Below, piece after piece: positions 9,675 to 19,429 of a stretch of DNA of 64,000 nt. Under the pieces are notes generated by a model that saw nothing but the letters and a program-made list of their open reading frames with translations, did no database searches and was not told the origin of the DNA. Where the stretch lies: the NCBI RefSeq assembly GCF_000425625.1, contig NZ_KE384416.1:1-64000 (forward strand), given 5' to 3'. How positions within the stretch are numbered: position 1 is the stretch's first letter; the number at the start of each line of letters is the position of its first letter. Source of the DNA: Stutzerimonas azotifigens DSM 17556 (GTDB lineage Bacteria; Pseudomonadota; Gammaproteobacteria; Pseudomonadales; Pseudomonadaceae). Both the position numbers and the translations under genes were made by a program.

Positions 9675-10912
9675 GACCGGAAGACCTTGTCCACTTCTGC
9701 CCGCCGGGGCGGCTGATCATCGGCTGCGGCGCCCGCCACCAACTGCCCGAACTGCTCGCCCGGCTCGGTTACCGCCGCGGCGTGCTGGTCACCGACAGCT
9801 TCTTCACCGGCCACACGCCCTGGGTCGGGGAATACCGCGAGGCCGCCCGCCGCCACGGCATCGACACCCTGGTCTACGACGGCGGCCTGCCGGACCCGAC
9901 CACCACGCTGTGCGACGAGGCCACCGCGTCGGTGCGCGAGCGCCTGGCCGGGGCGGCCCCGGACCACGTCATCGCCCTCGGCGGCGGCAGCAACATCGAT
10001 CTGGCCAAGGCGCTGAGCCTGACGCTGCCGGAGGGCCGGCCGATCGCCGCTTTCACCGGCGACATCGGCGGCTGCCGGCCACTGCCGCTGATCGCCCTGC
10101 CGACCACCGCCGGCACCGGCTCGGAAGCCACGCCCGGCGCCATCCTGCTCGACCCGGCGAACGCCACCAAGATCGCGGTGATGGACAACGAGCTGCGCCC
10201 GCGCATCGCCCTGATCGACCCGGAGTTCACCTACACCTGCCCGCCGCGGGTCACCGCCGACGCCGGCATCGATGCCTTCACTCACGCCATCGAGTCCTTC
10301 CTGACGCTGGATTCGGCGCGCTTCGAGCGCGGCGGCAACCCGGACCCCGGCTATACCGGCCGCTCGGCGCTGACCATGCTGTTCGCCCGCGAATCCATGC
10401 GCCTGTGCTTCGCCTGGATGGAGCGGGCCTATCAGCTCGGCGACGATACCGAGGCGCGCATCGGCATGGCCTACGCCAGCCTCTACGCGGCGCTGTCCTA
10501 CGGCAGCGCCGGGCTCAACGCGGTGCACGGCATCGCCTACGCCGTCGCCGGGCAGACCCACAAGAGCCACGGCAGCACCAACGCGGTCATGCTCCCCTAC
10601 GTGCTCGACGCCCTGTGCGACAGCCGGCGCAGCGAGATGCTGGAGATCGCCGCGCTCATGGGCCTGACCGGAGAGACGCCGGAACACACCGCGCGCCAGG
10701 TGCCGGTGGCCGTGCGCGAGATGATCGGCCGCCTCGACATTCCCACCGACCTGCGCCGCTTCGGCATCGCCCGCGAGCAGCTCGACGCCCTCTGCGCCGA
10801 CGCCCTGGGCGTGACCCGGCTGGCCAAGGCCATGCCGGTCGAGGACGTGGAAGGAACCTACCGGCGGATCATCGACAACGCCTGGGAGGGCCGTCTGTCG
10901 GGCTGTCGCTGA
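9671..10912 (+). CDS. iron-containing alcohol dehydrogenase
   Basis: A 413-residue group III (Fe-dependent) NAD(P) alcohol dehydrogenase. The nucleotide site GGGSNIDLAKAL is near residue 107, the TTAGTGSEATPG segment near 148, and metal ligands fall in DAFTHAIESF (near 205), HGIAYAV and THKSHGSTNA (near 275-297). Length is typical. It overlaps the hydrolase gene by four bases. Substrate range in this family is wide and cannot be read from the sequence; an insertion-like loop GGNPDPGYTGR near 225 is notable. Confidence 0.88.
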   Translation: MRPEDLVHFCPPGRLIIGCGARHQLPELLARLGYRRGVLVTDSFFTGHTPWVGEYREAARRHGIDTLVYDGGLPDPTTTLCDEATASVRERLAGAAPDHVIALGGGSNIDLAKALSLTLPEGRPIAAFTGDIGGCRPLPLIALPTTAGTGSEATPGAILLDPANATKIAVMDNELRPRIALIDPEFTYTCPPRVTADAGIDAFTHAIESFLTLDSARFERGGNPDPGYTGRSALTMLFARESMRLCFAWMERAYQLGDDTEARIGMAYASLYAALSYGSAGLNAVHGIAYAVAGQTHKSHGSTNAVMLPYVLDALCDSRRSEMLEIAALMGLTGETPEHTARQVPVAVREMIGRLDIPTDLRRFGIAREQLDALCADALGVTRLAKAMPVEDVEGTYRRIIDNAWEGRLSGCR

Positions 10913-11280
10913 GTGCACGGCGCTCCCTACGGCTGATGAACGTGGCCTCGCGGCCTTGACCGGGAACAGGCGCGGACCCAATCGCGGTCGAGACCGCTTC
11001 CAAGCGCATCGCCCCGAGGTCGGGCCTCCCACGAAAGCAAACGGTGCCCGCCGAATCCTGTGGGAGGCGCGCCCGTTCCCGACGGGCTTGCGGCATTCAC
11101 CACATCCCTGTGGATTGCGCGCCCTCGCGGCGACCGGGGGGCGAACGGCCTTGGCTGCGAACGGCGATCGGGATTCGTTCTGGTCGAGACAGTTGCTCCC
11201 ACGATTACATCCGGCCTGGGGTTCCCCTACCCGCCAATCGCCCACGCCGCAAGGCAGGCATGGCGCACTTTTCTCCAGGC
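10913..11280. repeat. composite intergenic repeat (inverted copy)
   Basis: No gene is supported. From about 10990 to 11215 the sequence is the reverse complement of the composite module found at 39774-39998: a GCGGTCTCGACCGC unit, a CCCGACCTCGGGGCGATGC unit (here GCATCGCCCCGAGGTCGGGC), a CCGTTCCCGACGGGCTTGCG unit, and GTCGCCGCGAGGGCGCGC-type sequence. Parts of it also occur at 21041-21572 and inside the CDS at 60207-61220. Confidence 0.6.
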
Positions 11281-11410
11281 AAAAAAAAACCTCGAACTTC
11301 ATTGGGGGAGGGGGAAGTTCGAGGTTCAAGTCCGGACCGCTAGGGCGGGGTCCAGAGATCTGCCAACACTTAACACAACAAGGAGCATCGAAAAGCCTTT
11401 TGGGCCCTTC
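11281..11410 (-). ncRNA. ersA: ErsA-type (Spot 42 position) small RNA
   Basis: A roughly 130-nt small RNA lies downstream of polA on the same strand, the position of Spot 42 in enterics and of ErsA in P. aeruginosa. The 3' end is a strong intrinsic terminator: stem ACCTCGAACTT/AAGTTCGAGGT (11325-11315 with 11299-11289), a C-rich loop CCCCCTCCCCCAATG, then nine T. The 5' end is placed about 7 bases below an AlgU-type promoter. P. aeruginosa ErsA is an envelope-stress, AlgU-dependent, Hfq-binding sRNA of about 132 nt that acts on algC and others. The exact 5' end is inferred. Confidence 0.82.
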
Positions 11411-11416
11411 GTGAAC

Positions 11417-11443
11417 TCTGACCGGGCGCCAGGGGCCAAGTTC
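11417..11443 (-). promoter_or_regulatory. AlgU (sigma-22/RpoE) promoter of ersA
   Basis: On the minus strand GAACTT (11443-11438) and TCAGA (11421-11417) are separated by exactly 16 bases. This fits the AlgU consensus GAACTT-N16/17-TCtgA. It faces the sRNA and lies between that gene and the polA terminator. Confidence 0.75.
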
Positions 11444-11455
11444 AACGCCGTTCCG

Positions 11456-11486
11456 AAAAAAAGCCGAACGCCTTATCGCCATTCGG
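11456..11486 (-). terminator. polA intrinsic terminator
   Basis: On the minus strand an imperfect stem CCGAATG/CGTTCGG closes an 8-base loop and is followed by seven T. It lies 37 bases beyond the polA stop and upstream of the ersA promoter, which keeps the sRNA transcriptionally separate. Confidence 0.75.
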
Positions 11487-11522
11487 AATAGCGACCGCCG
11501 CCTGGCGCCCCCTCGACGGGCC

Positions 11523-14267
11523 TCAGTGCGCCTCGTCCCAGTTGCGGCCGACGCCGGCCTCCACCACCAGCGGCACGTCCAGCTGCGCGGCGCCGCTCAT
11601 CAGCGGGCGGATGCATTCGCAGACCTGCTCGACCTGCTCGTCGCGCACCTCCAGCACCAGTTCGTCGTGCACCTGCAGGATCACCCGGGCGTCCAGCGCC
11701 TCGTCCTGCAGCCAGCGGTCCACGGCGATCATCGCGCGCTTGATGATGTCCGCCGCGGTGCCCTGCATCGGTGCGTTGATCGCGGTGCGTTCGGCCGCCT
11801 TGCGCATGGCCCCGTTCTTCGAGTGGATCTCCGGCAGGTACAGGCGGCGGCCGAACAGCGTCTCGACGAAACCCTGCTCGGCGGCCTGGCCGCGGGTGCG
11901 CTCCATGTAGTCGAGCACCCCGGGGTAGCGGGTGAAGTAGCGGTCGATGTAGGCCTGCGCCTCGCCGCGGCCGACGCCGATCTGCTTGGCCAGGCCGAAG
12001 GCGCTCATGCCGTAGATCAGGCCGAAGTTGATCGCCTTGGCGCTGCGCCGCTGGTCGCCGCTGACCTCGTCCAGCGGCACGCCGAACACTTCGGCGGCGG
12101 TGGCGCGGTGCACGTCCAGGTCGTTCTGGAAGGCGTGCAGGAGGCCGGCGTCCTGCGCCAGGTGGGCCATGATGCGCAGCTCGATCTGCGAGTAGTCCGC
12201 CGCCAGCAGGCGATAGCCTTTCGGCGCGACGAAGGCCTGGCGGATGCGCCGGCCCTCGGCGGTGCGGATCGGGATGTTCTGCAGGTTCGGATCCGACGAC
12301 GACAGCCGCCCGGTGGCGGTGACCGCCTGGTGGTAGCTGGTGTGGATGCGCCCGGTGCGCGGGTTGATCTGCTGCGGCAGCTTGTCGGTGTAGGTGCCCT
12401 TGAGCTTGCTCAGCGAGCGGTGCTGCATGATCACCTTCGGCAGCGGGTAGTCGCGCTCGGCCAGTTCGGCGAGCACGCCCTCGGCGGTGGACGGCTGGCC
12501 GCCGGAGGTCTTGGACAGCACCGGGCAGCCGAGCTTGTCGTAGAGGATGGCGCAGAGCTGCTTCGGCGAGCCGAGGTTGAATTCCTCGCCGGCGATTTCG
12601 TAGGCCTGGCGTTCGAGCTCGACCATCTTCTCGCCGAGCTCGATGCCCTGCTGGCCGAGCAACTGGGCGTCGACCAGCGCGCCGTTGCGCTCGATGCGCG
12701 CCAGTACCGGCACCAGCGGCATCTCGATGTCCTTCAGCACACCGACCAGCGACGGCGTCTGCTCGAGTCTGCCCCACAACGTCTGGTGCAGGCGCAGGGT
12801 GACGTCGGCGTCCTCCGCCGCGTAGGGCCCGGCCTGCTCGATGGCGATCTGGTCGAAGGTCAGCTGCTTGGCGCCCTTGCCGGCGATGTCCTCGAAGCGG
12901 ATGGTGCCGCGACCGAGGTACTTCAGCGCCAGGCTGTCCATGTCGTGGCGGGTGGCGGTGGCGTCGAGCACGTAGGACTCGAGCATGGTGTCGAAGGCCA
13001 GGCCACGCATCCCGATGCCGTAGTGTGCGAGCACGTTCATGTCGTACTTGCCGTGCTGGCAGATCTTCATCCGCCCCGCGTCTTCCAGCAGTGGCTTGAG
13101 CGCGGCCAGCACGGCGTCGCGGTCGAGTTGCTTAGGCACGCCCATGTAGCTGTGGCACAGCGGCACGTAGGCGGCCTTGCCCGGCTCGACGGCGAAGGAC
13201 ACGCCGACCAGCTCGGCGCGCTGGGCGTCGAGGCTGGTGGTCTCGGTGTCGAAGGCGAAGCAGTCGGCGCCCTGCAGGCGCGCCAGCCAGCGGTCGAAGT
13301 CGGCCTGCTCGAGAAGCGTCTCGTACTCGGCCTCGGCCTGCACCGAGCAGCCCTCGGGCTGGATGTCGCAGTCCTCGCCGGCGGCCTTGGCCTCGCGCAG
13401 CAGCTCGTCCAGCCAGTTCTTGAACTCAAGCTCACGGTACAGTGCGATCAGCGCGTCGCGGTGCGGTGGCTCGGGCATCAGGTTGGCGACCTCGACCTCC
13501 AGCGGCACGTCGAGCTTGATGGTCGCCAGCTCGTAGGAGAGGAAGGCCGCGTCCTTGTGCTCCTCGAGCTTGGCGGCCAGCGACTTGGCGCCGCGGATCG
13601 GCAGGTCGCAGACCTTGTCGAGGTTCTGGTACAGGCCCCTGAGCCCGCCCTCGATGCCGTTGAGCAGGCCGCAGGCGGTCTTCTCGCCGACCCCGGGCAC
13701 GCCGGGGATGTTGTCCACCTTGTCGCCCATCAGCGCGAGGAAGTCGATGATCAGCTCGGGGCCGACGCCGAACTTGGTCTTCACCCCCTCGACGTCGTAG
13801 ACGCTGCCGGTCATGGTGTTGACCAGGGTCACGTGCGGGCAGACCAGCTGGGCCATGTCCTTGTCGCCGGTGGAGATCACCACGTCGCGGCCGAGCGCGG
13901 CGCAGCGCCGGGCCAGGGTGCCGATCACGTCGTCGGCCTCGACGCCGTCGACGCACAGCAGCGGGAGGCCGAGCGCACGGATGCTGGCGTGCAGCGGCTC
14001 GACCTGGCTGCGCAGGTCGTCCGGCATCGGCGGACGGTGCGACTTGTACTCGGCGAACAGCTCGTCGCGGAAGGTCTTGCCCTTGGCGTCGAAGACCACC
14101 GCGAAGGGGCTGTCCGGATACTGCTTGCGCAGGCTGAGCAGCATGTTCAGCACGCCCTTGACCGCACCGGTCGGCTTGCCGGTGGAGGTGGTCAGCGGCG
14201 GCAGGGCATGGAAGGCGCGGTAGAGGTAGGACGAACCGTCCACCAGGACCAGGGGCGTTTCACTCAT
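11523..14267 (-). CDS. polA: DNA polymerase I
   Basis: A 914-residue repair and Okazaki-fragment polymerase with three domains. The 5'-3' exonuclease is at about 1-290 (starting [20 protein letters not shown]). The 3'-5' exonuclease is at about 310-510, with [12 protein letters not shown] supplying the acidic pair, so proofreading looks intact. The polymerase domain has motif [14 protein letters not shown], the finger helix [16 protein letters not shown] and motif [11 protein letters not shown]. The start at 14267 gives the family N-terminus; in-frame sequence further upstream is not PolA-like. It is divergent from the DUF2782 gene. Confidence 0.98.
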   Translation of the reverse strand: MSETPLVLVDGSSYLYRAFHALPPLTTSTGKPTGAVKGVLNMLLSLRKQYPDSPFAVVFDAKGKTFRDELFAEYKSHRPPMPDDLRSQVEPLHASIRALGLPLLCVDGVEADDVIGTLARRCAALGRDVVISTGDKDMAQLVCPHVTLVNTMTGSVYDVEGVKTKFGVGPELIIDFLALMGDKVDNIPGVPGVGEKTACGLLNGIEGGLRGLYQNLDKVCDLPIRGAKSLAAKLEEHKDAAFLSYELATIKLDVPLEVEVANLMPEPPHRDALIALYRELEFKNWLDELLREAKAAGEDCDIQPEGCSVQAEAEYETLLEQADFDRWLARLQGADCFAFDTETTSLDAQRAELVGVSFAVEPGKAAYVPLCHSYMGVPKQLDRDAVLAALKPLLEDAGRMKICQHGKYDMNVLAHYGIGMRGLAFDTMLESYVLDATATRHDMDSLALKYLGRGTIRFEDIAGKGAKQLTFDQIAIEQAGPYAAEDADVTLRLHQTLWGRLEQTPSLVGVLKDIEMPLVPVLARIERNGALVDAQLLGQQGIELGEKMVELERQAYEIAGEEFNLGSPKQLCAILYDKLGCPVLSKTSGGQPSTAEGVLAELAERDYPLPKVIMQHRSLSKLKGTYTDKLPQQINPRTGRIHTSYHQAVTATGRLSSSDPNLQNIPIRTAEGRRIRQAFVAPKGYRLLAADYSQIELRIMAHLAQDAGLLHAFQNDLDVHRATAAEVFGVPLDEVSGDQRRSAKAINFGLIYGMSAFGLAKQIGVGRGEAQAYIDRYFTRYPGVLDYMERTRGQAAEQGFVETLFGRRLYLPEIHSKNGAMRKAAERTAINAPMQGTAADIIKRAMIAVDRWLQDEALDARVILQVHDELVLEVRDEQVEQVCECIRPLMSGAAQLDVPLVVEAGVGRNWDEAH

Positions 14268-14342
14268 GAGCGGGATCAACCTTTTCGGCGGGCCGGCGGC
14301 TAGAATGCGCAGGACCCAGACCAACAAAGAGGCAAGATTACC

Positions 14343-14624
14343 ATGCGAGCCGCGAAACACCTGATCCTGGCCGGGCTGTTGACGCTGGCACCGACGGTCG
14401 TGCTGGCACAGCAGGCAGCCGATGCCGAGCCGGACGTCACCATCCGTCAGGACGGCGATCGCACGGTCGAGGAGTACCGCGTCAACGGCTTTCTCTACGC
14501 GGTGAAGATCACGCCCAAGCACGGCAAGCCGTACTTCCTGGTGCGCGCCGACGGCGACAGCAACTTCATCCGCAGCGACCGTCCGGACATGCTCATCCCC
14601 TCGTGGGAAATCTTCAGCTGGTAA
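14343..14624 (+). CDS. DUF2782 family periplasmic protein
   Basis: A 93-residue protein with an N-terminal signal peptide ([23 protein letters not shown]) and a mature part of about 70 residues containing [20 protein letters not shown] and [19 protein letters not shown], typical of DUF2782. The function is unknown. It ends 9 bases before thrB and is transcribed with it, divergently from polA. A TAGAAT -10-like hexamer lies in the short gap before it. Confidence 0.88.
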   Translation: MRAAKHLILAGLLTLAPTVVLAQQAADAEPDVTIRQDGDRTVEEYRVNGFLYAVKITPKHGKPYFLVRADGDSNFIRSDRPDMLIPSWEIFSW

Positions 14625-14633
14625 CCATCGCCG

Positions 14634-15587
14634 ATGTCCGTCTTCACCCCGCTCGAACGCACCGACTTGGAACCCTTCCTCGCCCGCTACGGGCGCGGCC
14701 GGCTGCTCGCCTTCCAGGGCATCGCCGCCGGTAGCGAGAACAGCAACTTCTTCGTCAGCTTGGAGCGCGGCGAGTACGTGCTGACGCTGGTCGAGCGCGG
14801 GCCGGTGGCCGACCTGCCGTTCTTCATCGAGCTGCTCGACGTGCTGCACGAGGCCGAACTACCGGTGCCCTATGCGCTGCGCGACGGCAGCGGCGAGGCG
14901 CTGCGCAGCCTGGCCGGCAAGCCGGCGCTACTGCAGCCGCGGCTGCCCGGCCGGCACGTGGCCGAACCGGGCACGGCGCACTGCGCGCAGGTCGGCGCCC
15001 TGCTGGCGCGCCTGCACCGAGCGACGCAGGGGCGCGTGCTGGAACGGCGCAGCGACCGCGGCCTGGACTGGATGCTCGAGGCCGGCCCCGGGCTGCTCGA
15101 CACCCTGGGCACGGCGCCGCGGGCGCTGCTGGACGAGGCGCTGGCGGAAATCCGCGCGCTGAAGGCGCAGATCCTCGCCTTGCCGCGGGCCAACCTGCAT
15201 GCCGACCTGTTCCGCGACAACGTGCTGTTCGAAGGCAGCACGCTGACCGGGGTGATCGACTTCTACAACGCCTGCGCCGGGCCGATGCTCTACGATCTGG
15301 CCATCGCGGTGAACGACTGGTGCTCGCACGCCGACGGCGCCCTGGACCGCCCGCGCGCCCAGGCGCTGCTCGCCGCCTACGCCGCGCAACGGCGTTTCAC
15401 CCCGGCCGAGGCCGAGCTGTGGGATGCCATGCTGCGCATCGCCTGCGTGCGCTTCTGGCTTTCGCGCCTGATCGCCGCCCGCGCGCATGCCGGGCAGGCG
15501 GTGCTGATCCACGACCCCGCCGAGTTCGAGCGACGCTTGGCCGCTCGCCGGGCCTCGCCTTCGCTGCCCCTGCCCTTCGCACTCTAG
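14634..15587 (+). CDS. thrB: homoserine kinase (ThrB type II)
   Basis: A 317-residue homoserine kinase of the aminoglycoside-phosphotransferase fold, used by Pseudomonas in place of the GHMP-type enzyme. It phosphorylates homoserine in threonine synthesis. The N-terminal lobe has [20 protein letters not shown], the catalytic loop is [13 protein letters not shown] (around residue 187), and the metal-binding acid is in [11 protein letters not shown] (around 206). Length fits the family. It is co-transcribed with the DUF2782 gene. Confidence 0.93.
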   Translation: MSVFTPLERTDLEPFLARYGRGRLLAFQGIAAGSENSNFFVSLERGEYVLTLVERGPVADLPFFIELLDVLHEAELPVPYALRDGSGEALRSLAGKPALLQPRLPGRHVAEPGTAHCAQVGALLARLHRATQGRVLERRSDRGLDWMLEAGPGLLDTLGTAPRALLDEALAEIRALKAQILALPRANLHADLFRDNVLFEGSTLTGVIDFYNACAGPMLYDLAIAVNDWCSHADGALDRPRAQALLAAYAAQRRFTPAEAELWDAMLRIACVRFWLSRLIAARAHAGQAVLIHDPAEFERRLAARRASPSLPLPFAL

Positions 15588-15884
15588 CGGCTGGGCTGCG
15601 GGCCGCGAACACCGCCCTCATCCGGCCCTACGGGCCAACTTCTCCCGGCGGGAGAAGGGAAAGAGCAGCGGCGCTGCCTGTGCTCAGGGTGAACCTGTAG
15701 GAGCAGGCTCTGCCTGCGACCTGGGCCTGCTCCTCGCCACGTCCCGATCGAAAACCCCTCTCCCTCCGGAGAGGGCCGGGGTAAGGGCGAGTGTGCAGGG
15801 GCTTCCCTCATCCGGCCCTGCGGGCCACCTTCTCCCGAAGGGCGAAGGGAAAAGCGCGGCGCTGCCTTGGTGCCCGCAACCGCG
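15588..15884. repeat. dispersed repeat cluster between thrB and znuA
   Basis: Two genes converge here. The gap holds two copies of the CCCTCATCCGGCCCT...GGGAGAAGGG module (about 15615-15659 and 15805-15849), one GTAGGAGCAGGCTCTGCCTG module (15697-15716) and one CTCTCCCTCCGGAGAGGG unit (about 15758-15775). All are near-palindromic and could work as bidirectional stem-loops at the gene ends. Confidence 0.65.
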
Positions 15885-16829
15885 CTACAGGCTCTCCAGA
15901 CAGCCCGCCAGCTGGGCGGCGAGGTTGTCCAGCAGCCGTTCGTAGCCGCGGGCATCGGTCTCGACGCCGACGCCCAGGGCGTCGAGTTCGGCGAGGCGCA
16001 CCGGCAGGCCACGGGTCAGGGTTTCGGCCAGGCGCGGGCGCAACGGCGGCTCGCTGAACACGCAGCTGGGGCCGGCCGCCTGCAGGCGCTCGCGCATGCC
16101 GGCGACCTGGCGGGCGCCGGGCTGGACCTCGCCGAGGCTGAACACGCCCCGGTGCTCCAGCCCGTAGGCCTGCTCGAAGTAGTCGTAGGTCTCGTGGAAG
16201 ACGAAGAAGGGCCGATCGCTCACCGCGGTGAGGCGCTGCTTCAGTTCGGCGTCCAGCGCATCCAGGCGGGCTTCGAAGGCCTGCAGGTTGGCCCGGTAGC
16301 GCTCGGCCCGGGCGGCGTCGACGCGCGTCAGGTCGGCGGCCATCTGCCGGGCGATCACCCGCGCGTTGGCCGGCAGCAGCCAGAGGTGGGCGTCCAGGCT
16401 GCCGGGGCGGTGCGCGTGATCGTGCTCGCCAACGGGAGCATGCTCCTCGTGCTCGTGCTCGTGCTCAGCGTGCGCCTCGGCATGGCCGTCGTCGAAATGC
16501 CGCAAGGTCAGCCCGGGCAGTTGCTGCACGGCGACCGACGGACCCTCGCGCCCTTCCAGGACGCGCGCCAGGAAGCCCTCGAGGTCCGGGCCGATCCAGT
16601 AGAACAGGTCCGCCTCGCGCACCAGGCGCACGTCTGACGGGCGCAGCGCGTAGTGATGCGGCGAGGCGCCCGGCGGCAGCAGCGCCCGCGGCTGGCCGGC
16701 GCCGTCCTGCACGGCGGCGGCGATGAGCTGAAGCGGCTTGATGCTGGTCACCAGCTTCACCTCCGCCTGCGCGGCCGAAGCGAGAACTGCAAGCAGGAAA
16801 AGGACGGGGACGACGAAAAGGCGCGGCAC
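15885..16829 (-). CDS. znuA: zinc ABC transporter substrate-binding protein
   Basis: A 314-residue periplasmic zinc-binding protein. The signal peptide is [22 protein letters not shown]. Zinc ligands are expected at the His of [15 protein letters not shown] (near residue 58), [12 protein letters not shown] (near 145) and [14 protein letters not shown] (near 210). Between them lies a His/Glu-rich loop (residues about 115-142, [20 protein letters not shown]), usual for ZnuA and thought to sense or deliver zinc. It is divergent from zur-znuC-znuB across a Zur box. Confidence 0.96.
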   Translation of the reverse strand: MPRLFVVPVLFLLAVLASAAQAEVKLVTSIKPLQLIAAAVQDGAGQPRALLPPGASPHHYALRPSDVRLVREADLFYWIGPDLEGFLARVLEGREGPSVAVQQLPGLTLRHFDDGHAEAHAEHEHEHEEHAPVGEHDHAHRPGSLDAHLWLLPANARVIARQMAADLTRVDAARAERYRANLQAFEARLDALDAELKQRLTAVSDRPFFVFHETYDYFEQAYGLEHRGVFSLGEVQPGARQVAGMRERLQAAGPSCVFSEPPLRPRLAETLTRGLPVRLAELDALGVGVETDARGYERLLDNLAAQLAGCLESL

Positions 16830-16856
16830 GGACGGTACTCTGCGGGAGGGGAATGA

Positions 16857-16869
16857 GTTATATAATAAC
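16857..16869. promoter_or_regulatory. Zur operator
   Basis: GTTATATAATAAC lies in the 65-base gap between znuA and zur. It is an AT-rich near-palindrome that matches the core of Zur boxes (GTTATAnnATAAC type). Zinc-loaded Zur bound here would repress both divergent units. Confidence 0.8.
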
Positions 16870-16894
16870 GTCTCTCCCTTGCTGCGTCGCCGCC

Positions 16895-17380
16895 ATGTCC
16901 AACACTCCGCTGGCCTGCACCCCTCACGACCACGACCATTGCGTGCACCAGGCGCTGGCCGAGGCCGACCACCTCTGCGCGCGCCAGGGCGTGCGCCTGA
17001 CCGCGCTGCGCCGGCGCGTGCTCGAGCTGGTCTGGCAGAGCCACAAGCCGCTCGGCGCCTACGACATTCTCGCCATCCTCAGCGAGGAAGACGGCCGTCG
17101 CGCCGCGCCGCCGACCGTCTACCGGGCGCTGGACTTCCTGCTGGAAAACCGCCTGGTGCACCGCCTCGCCTCGCTCAACGCCTTCATCGGCTGCAACCAC
17201 CCCGAACACCCGCACCAGGGCCAGTTCCTCATCTGCCGCAACTGCCACACCGCGATAGAGGTGCAGGATCCGGGCATCAACGCGGCGATCGGCAAGGCCG
17301 CCGACCAGGTCGGCTTCCGCGTCGAGGGCGAGACCGTGGAAGTGGTCGGCCTCTGTACCTCCTGCCGGAAAGCCGCATGA
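16895..17380 (+). CDS. zur: zinc uptake regulator Zur (Fur family)
   Basis: A 161-residue Fur-superfamily repressor. The winged helix covers residues about 30-95 ([25 protein letters not shown], then [19 protein letters not shown]). The structural zinc motifs CRNC and CTSC and an N-terminal His-rich stretch (HDHDHCVH) are present. An in-frame ATG at 16853 would put translation across the Zur box, so the [10 protein letters not shown] start at 16895 is preferred. The stop overlaps the znuC start (ATGA). Confidence 0.94.
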   Translation: MSNTPLACTPHDHDHCVHQALAEADHLCARQGVRLTALRRRVLELVWQSHKPLGAYDILAILSEEDGRRAAPPTVYRALDFLLENRLVHRLASLNAFIGCNHPEHPHQGQFLICRNCHTAIEVQDPGINAAIGKAADQVGFRVEGETVEVVGLCTSCRKAA

Positions 17381-18150
17381 GCGATGCGCTGATCGAACTG
17401 CAGGACATTCACGTACGCTTCGCCCACCAGCCGGTGCTGGAGGGCGCGCGGCTGCGCGTGCGGCGCGGCGAGATCGTCACGCTGATCGGCCCCAACGGCG
17501 CCGGCAAGACCACCCTGGTACGCACCGTGCTCGGCCTGCTCAGACCGGACAGCGGCAGGGTCTGGCGCAAGCCGAAGCTGCGCATCGGCTACATGCCGCA
17601 GAAGCTGCACGTCGACGCCACCCTGCCGCTCACGGTGCTGCGCTTCCTGCGCCTGGTGCCGAAGGTCGACCGCGCTCGCGCGCAGGCGGCGCTGGCCGAG
17701 GTCGGCGCCGAAGGAGTGATCGACAGCCCGCTGCAGTCGATTTCCGGCGGCGAGCTGCAGCGCGTGCTGCTGGCCCGCGCGCTGCTGCGCGAGCCGGAGC
17801 TGCTGGTGCTGGACGAGCCGGTGCAAGGCGTCGACGTCAGCGGCCAGGCCGAGCTGTACCGCATGATCGGCCGCCTGCGCGACCGCCACGGCTGCGGCGT
17901 GCTGATGGTCTCCCACGACCTGCACCTGGTGATGAGCGCCACCGACCAGGTGGTCTGCCTGAACCGCCACGTGTGCTGCTCCGGGCACCCCGAGCAGGTC
18001 AGCAGCGACCCGGCCTTCGTCGAGCTGTTCGGCCAGGACGCCCGCAGCCTGGCCGTCTACCACCACCATCACGACCATGACCACGATCTGCACGGCAGCG
18101 TGGTGAAAGCCCACGTGCACGGGCCGGACTGCAACCACAAGCATGCCTGA
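17377..18150 (+). CDS. znuC: zinc ABC transporter ATPase
   Basis: A 257-residue ATP-binding subunit. Walker A is [10 protein letters not shown] (near residue 39), the signature SGGELQR (near 124) and Walker [13 protein letters not shown] (near 145). The C-terminus is His-rich ([13 protein letters not shown] and [12 protein letters not shown]), typical of ZnuC. It overlaps zur by 4 bases and znuB by 8, so the three are translationally linked. Confidence 0.96.
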   Translation: MSDALIELQDIHVRFAHQPVLEGARLRVRRGEIVTLIGPNGAGKTTLVRTVLGLLRPDSGRVWRKPKLRIGYMPQKLHVDATLPLTVLRFLRLVPKVDRARAQAALAEVGAEGVIDSPLQSISGGELQRVLLARALLREPELLVLDEPVQGVDVSGQAELYRMIGRLRDRHGCGVLMVSHDLHLVMSATDQVVCLNRHVCCSGHPEQVSSDPAFVELFGQDARSLAVYHHHHDHDHDLHGSVVKAHVHGPDCNHKHA

Positions 18151-18931
18151 CTTCCTGCTCAACGCCCTTCTCGCCGGCCTCGCCCTGGCGCTGGTCGCCG
18201 GTCCGCTCGGCTCCTTCGTGGTCTGGCGGCGCATGGCCTATTTCGGCGACACCCTGTCCCACGCCGCGCTGCTGGGCATCGCCCTCGGGCTGATGCTGGA
18301 GGTCAGCCCGACGCTCGCGGTTACCGCCTGCTGCGTGCTGCTCGCGGTGCTGCTGGTGACGCTGCAGCAGCGCCAGCCGCTGGCCTCGGACACCCTGCTC
18401 GGCATCCTCGCGCACAGCACCCTGTCGCTCGGCCTGGTAGCCCTGAGCTTCATGCGCGACGTGCGCGTCGACCTGATGGCCTACCTGTTCGGCGACCTGC
18501 TGGCGGTCAGCGGCAGCGACCTGATTTGGATTCTCGGCGGCAGCGCGCTGGTGCTGCTGGTGCTGATCCCGCTGTGGCGGCCGCTGCTGGCGATCACCGT
18601 GCACGAGGAGCTGGCGCGGGTGGAGGGCCTGCCGGTGGCGGCGATCCGCCTGGCGATGATGTTGCTGATCGCCATCGTCATCGCGGTGGCGATGAAAATC
18701 GTCGGCGTGCTGCTGATCACCTCGCTGCTGATCATTCCGGCGGCGGCCGCCCAGCGCCACGCGCGCACGCCGGAGGCCATGGCGCTGGGCGCCAGCCTGA
18801 TCGGCCTGGTGGCGGTGTGCCTGGGGCTGACCCTGTCCTGGTTCGAGGACACCCCGGCGGGGCCGTCGATCGTGGTCAGCGCCGCGGCGATCTTCCTCGC
18901 CAGTTTCCTTCTGCCACGTCGCGCCGTGTAG
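18143..18931 (+). CDS. znuB: zinc ABC transporter permease
   Basis: A 262-residue ABC-3 family membrane subunit with about seven to eight hydrophobic helices. It starts [20 protein letters not shown] and includes the conserved [22 protein letters not shown] segment near residue 31. It forms the channel with ZnuC and receives zinc from ZnuA. Its start lies inside the end of znuC. Confidence 0.95.
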   Translation: MPDFLLNALLAGLALALVAGPLGSFVVWRRMAYFGDTLSHAALLGIALGLMLEVSPTLAVTACCVLLAVLLVTLQQRQPLASDTLLGILAHSTLSLGLVALSFMRDVRVDLMAYLFGDLLAVSGSDLIWILGGSALVLLVLIPLWRPLLAITVHEELARVEGLPVAAIRLAMMLLIAIVIAVAMKIVGVLLITSLLIIPAAAAQRHARTPEAMALGASLIGLVAVCLGLTLSWFEDTPAGPSIVVSAAAIFLASFLLPRRAV

Positions 18932-18968
18932 AATCGAGCGTTTTTTGCGCAAAACGGGACCTGCAGAC

Positions 18969-19415
18969 ATGAAGTCGTCCGTATCCCGGCCCTGGCCGGC
19001 GCTCGCGTTCACGCTCTACGCCCTGCTGCTGCCGACGGCCCGGGCCGATGACCGGCTGGCAGCCCAGCTCCGCGAAATCGAGCGCGCCCTCGACGCCGGC
19101 CAGCTGGAACAGGCCCAGGCGCAGCTGGAGGCGGCCCGCGCCCAGGCGAGCCCCGGCGATGCACGCTTCGAGCAGGCCCAGCGGACGCTGGCCGACGCGC
19201 TGATCCGCCTCGGCGGCGCGGCGCTGGAGGCCGGCGACATCGACACCGCCGCCCGTGCGCTTGGCCAGGCGCGCAGCCTGATGCCCGGCGCCCCGGCGCT
19301 GACCACCGGGCTGGAGCAGTCGATCGAGCAGATGCGCCAGGCCCGCTTCGCCGTCAGCAATGCCGTAACGACGCCGGACCTGGTACCGGTGCAGGAGCCG
19401 AGCCCGCCCCACTGA
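18969..19415 (+). CDS. small exported helical-repeat protein
   Basis: A 148-residue protein with a signal peptide (MKSSVSRPWPALAFTLYALLLPTARA) and an Ala/Gln/Leu-rich alpha-helical body that reads like two or three TPR-type hairpins (AQAQLEAARAQASPGDARFEQAQ; GDIDTAARALGQARSLMPG). A homologue sits at the same place after znuB in P. aeruginosa, from memory. The function is unknown; the operon context might link it to zinc, but the 37-base gap holds its own TAGAAT-like hexamer. The start at 18969 gives the best signal peptide. Confidence 0.78.
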   Translation: MKSSVSRPWPALAFTLYALLLPTARADDRLAAQLREIERALDAGQLEQAQAQLEAARAQASPGDARFEQAQRTLADALIRLGGAALEAGDIDTAARALGQARSLMPGAPALTTGLEQSIEQMRQARFAVSNAVTTPDLVPVQEPSPPH

Positions 19416-19429
19416 AGCGGCGGCCCGGC

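Noticed and set aside
11526-14303. A 925-codon frame opposite polA
   Set aside because: It is antisense to an intact DNA polymerase I; third-position GC bias creates the long open frame.
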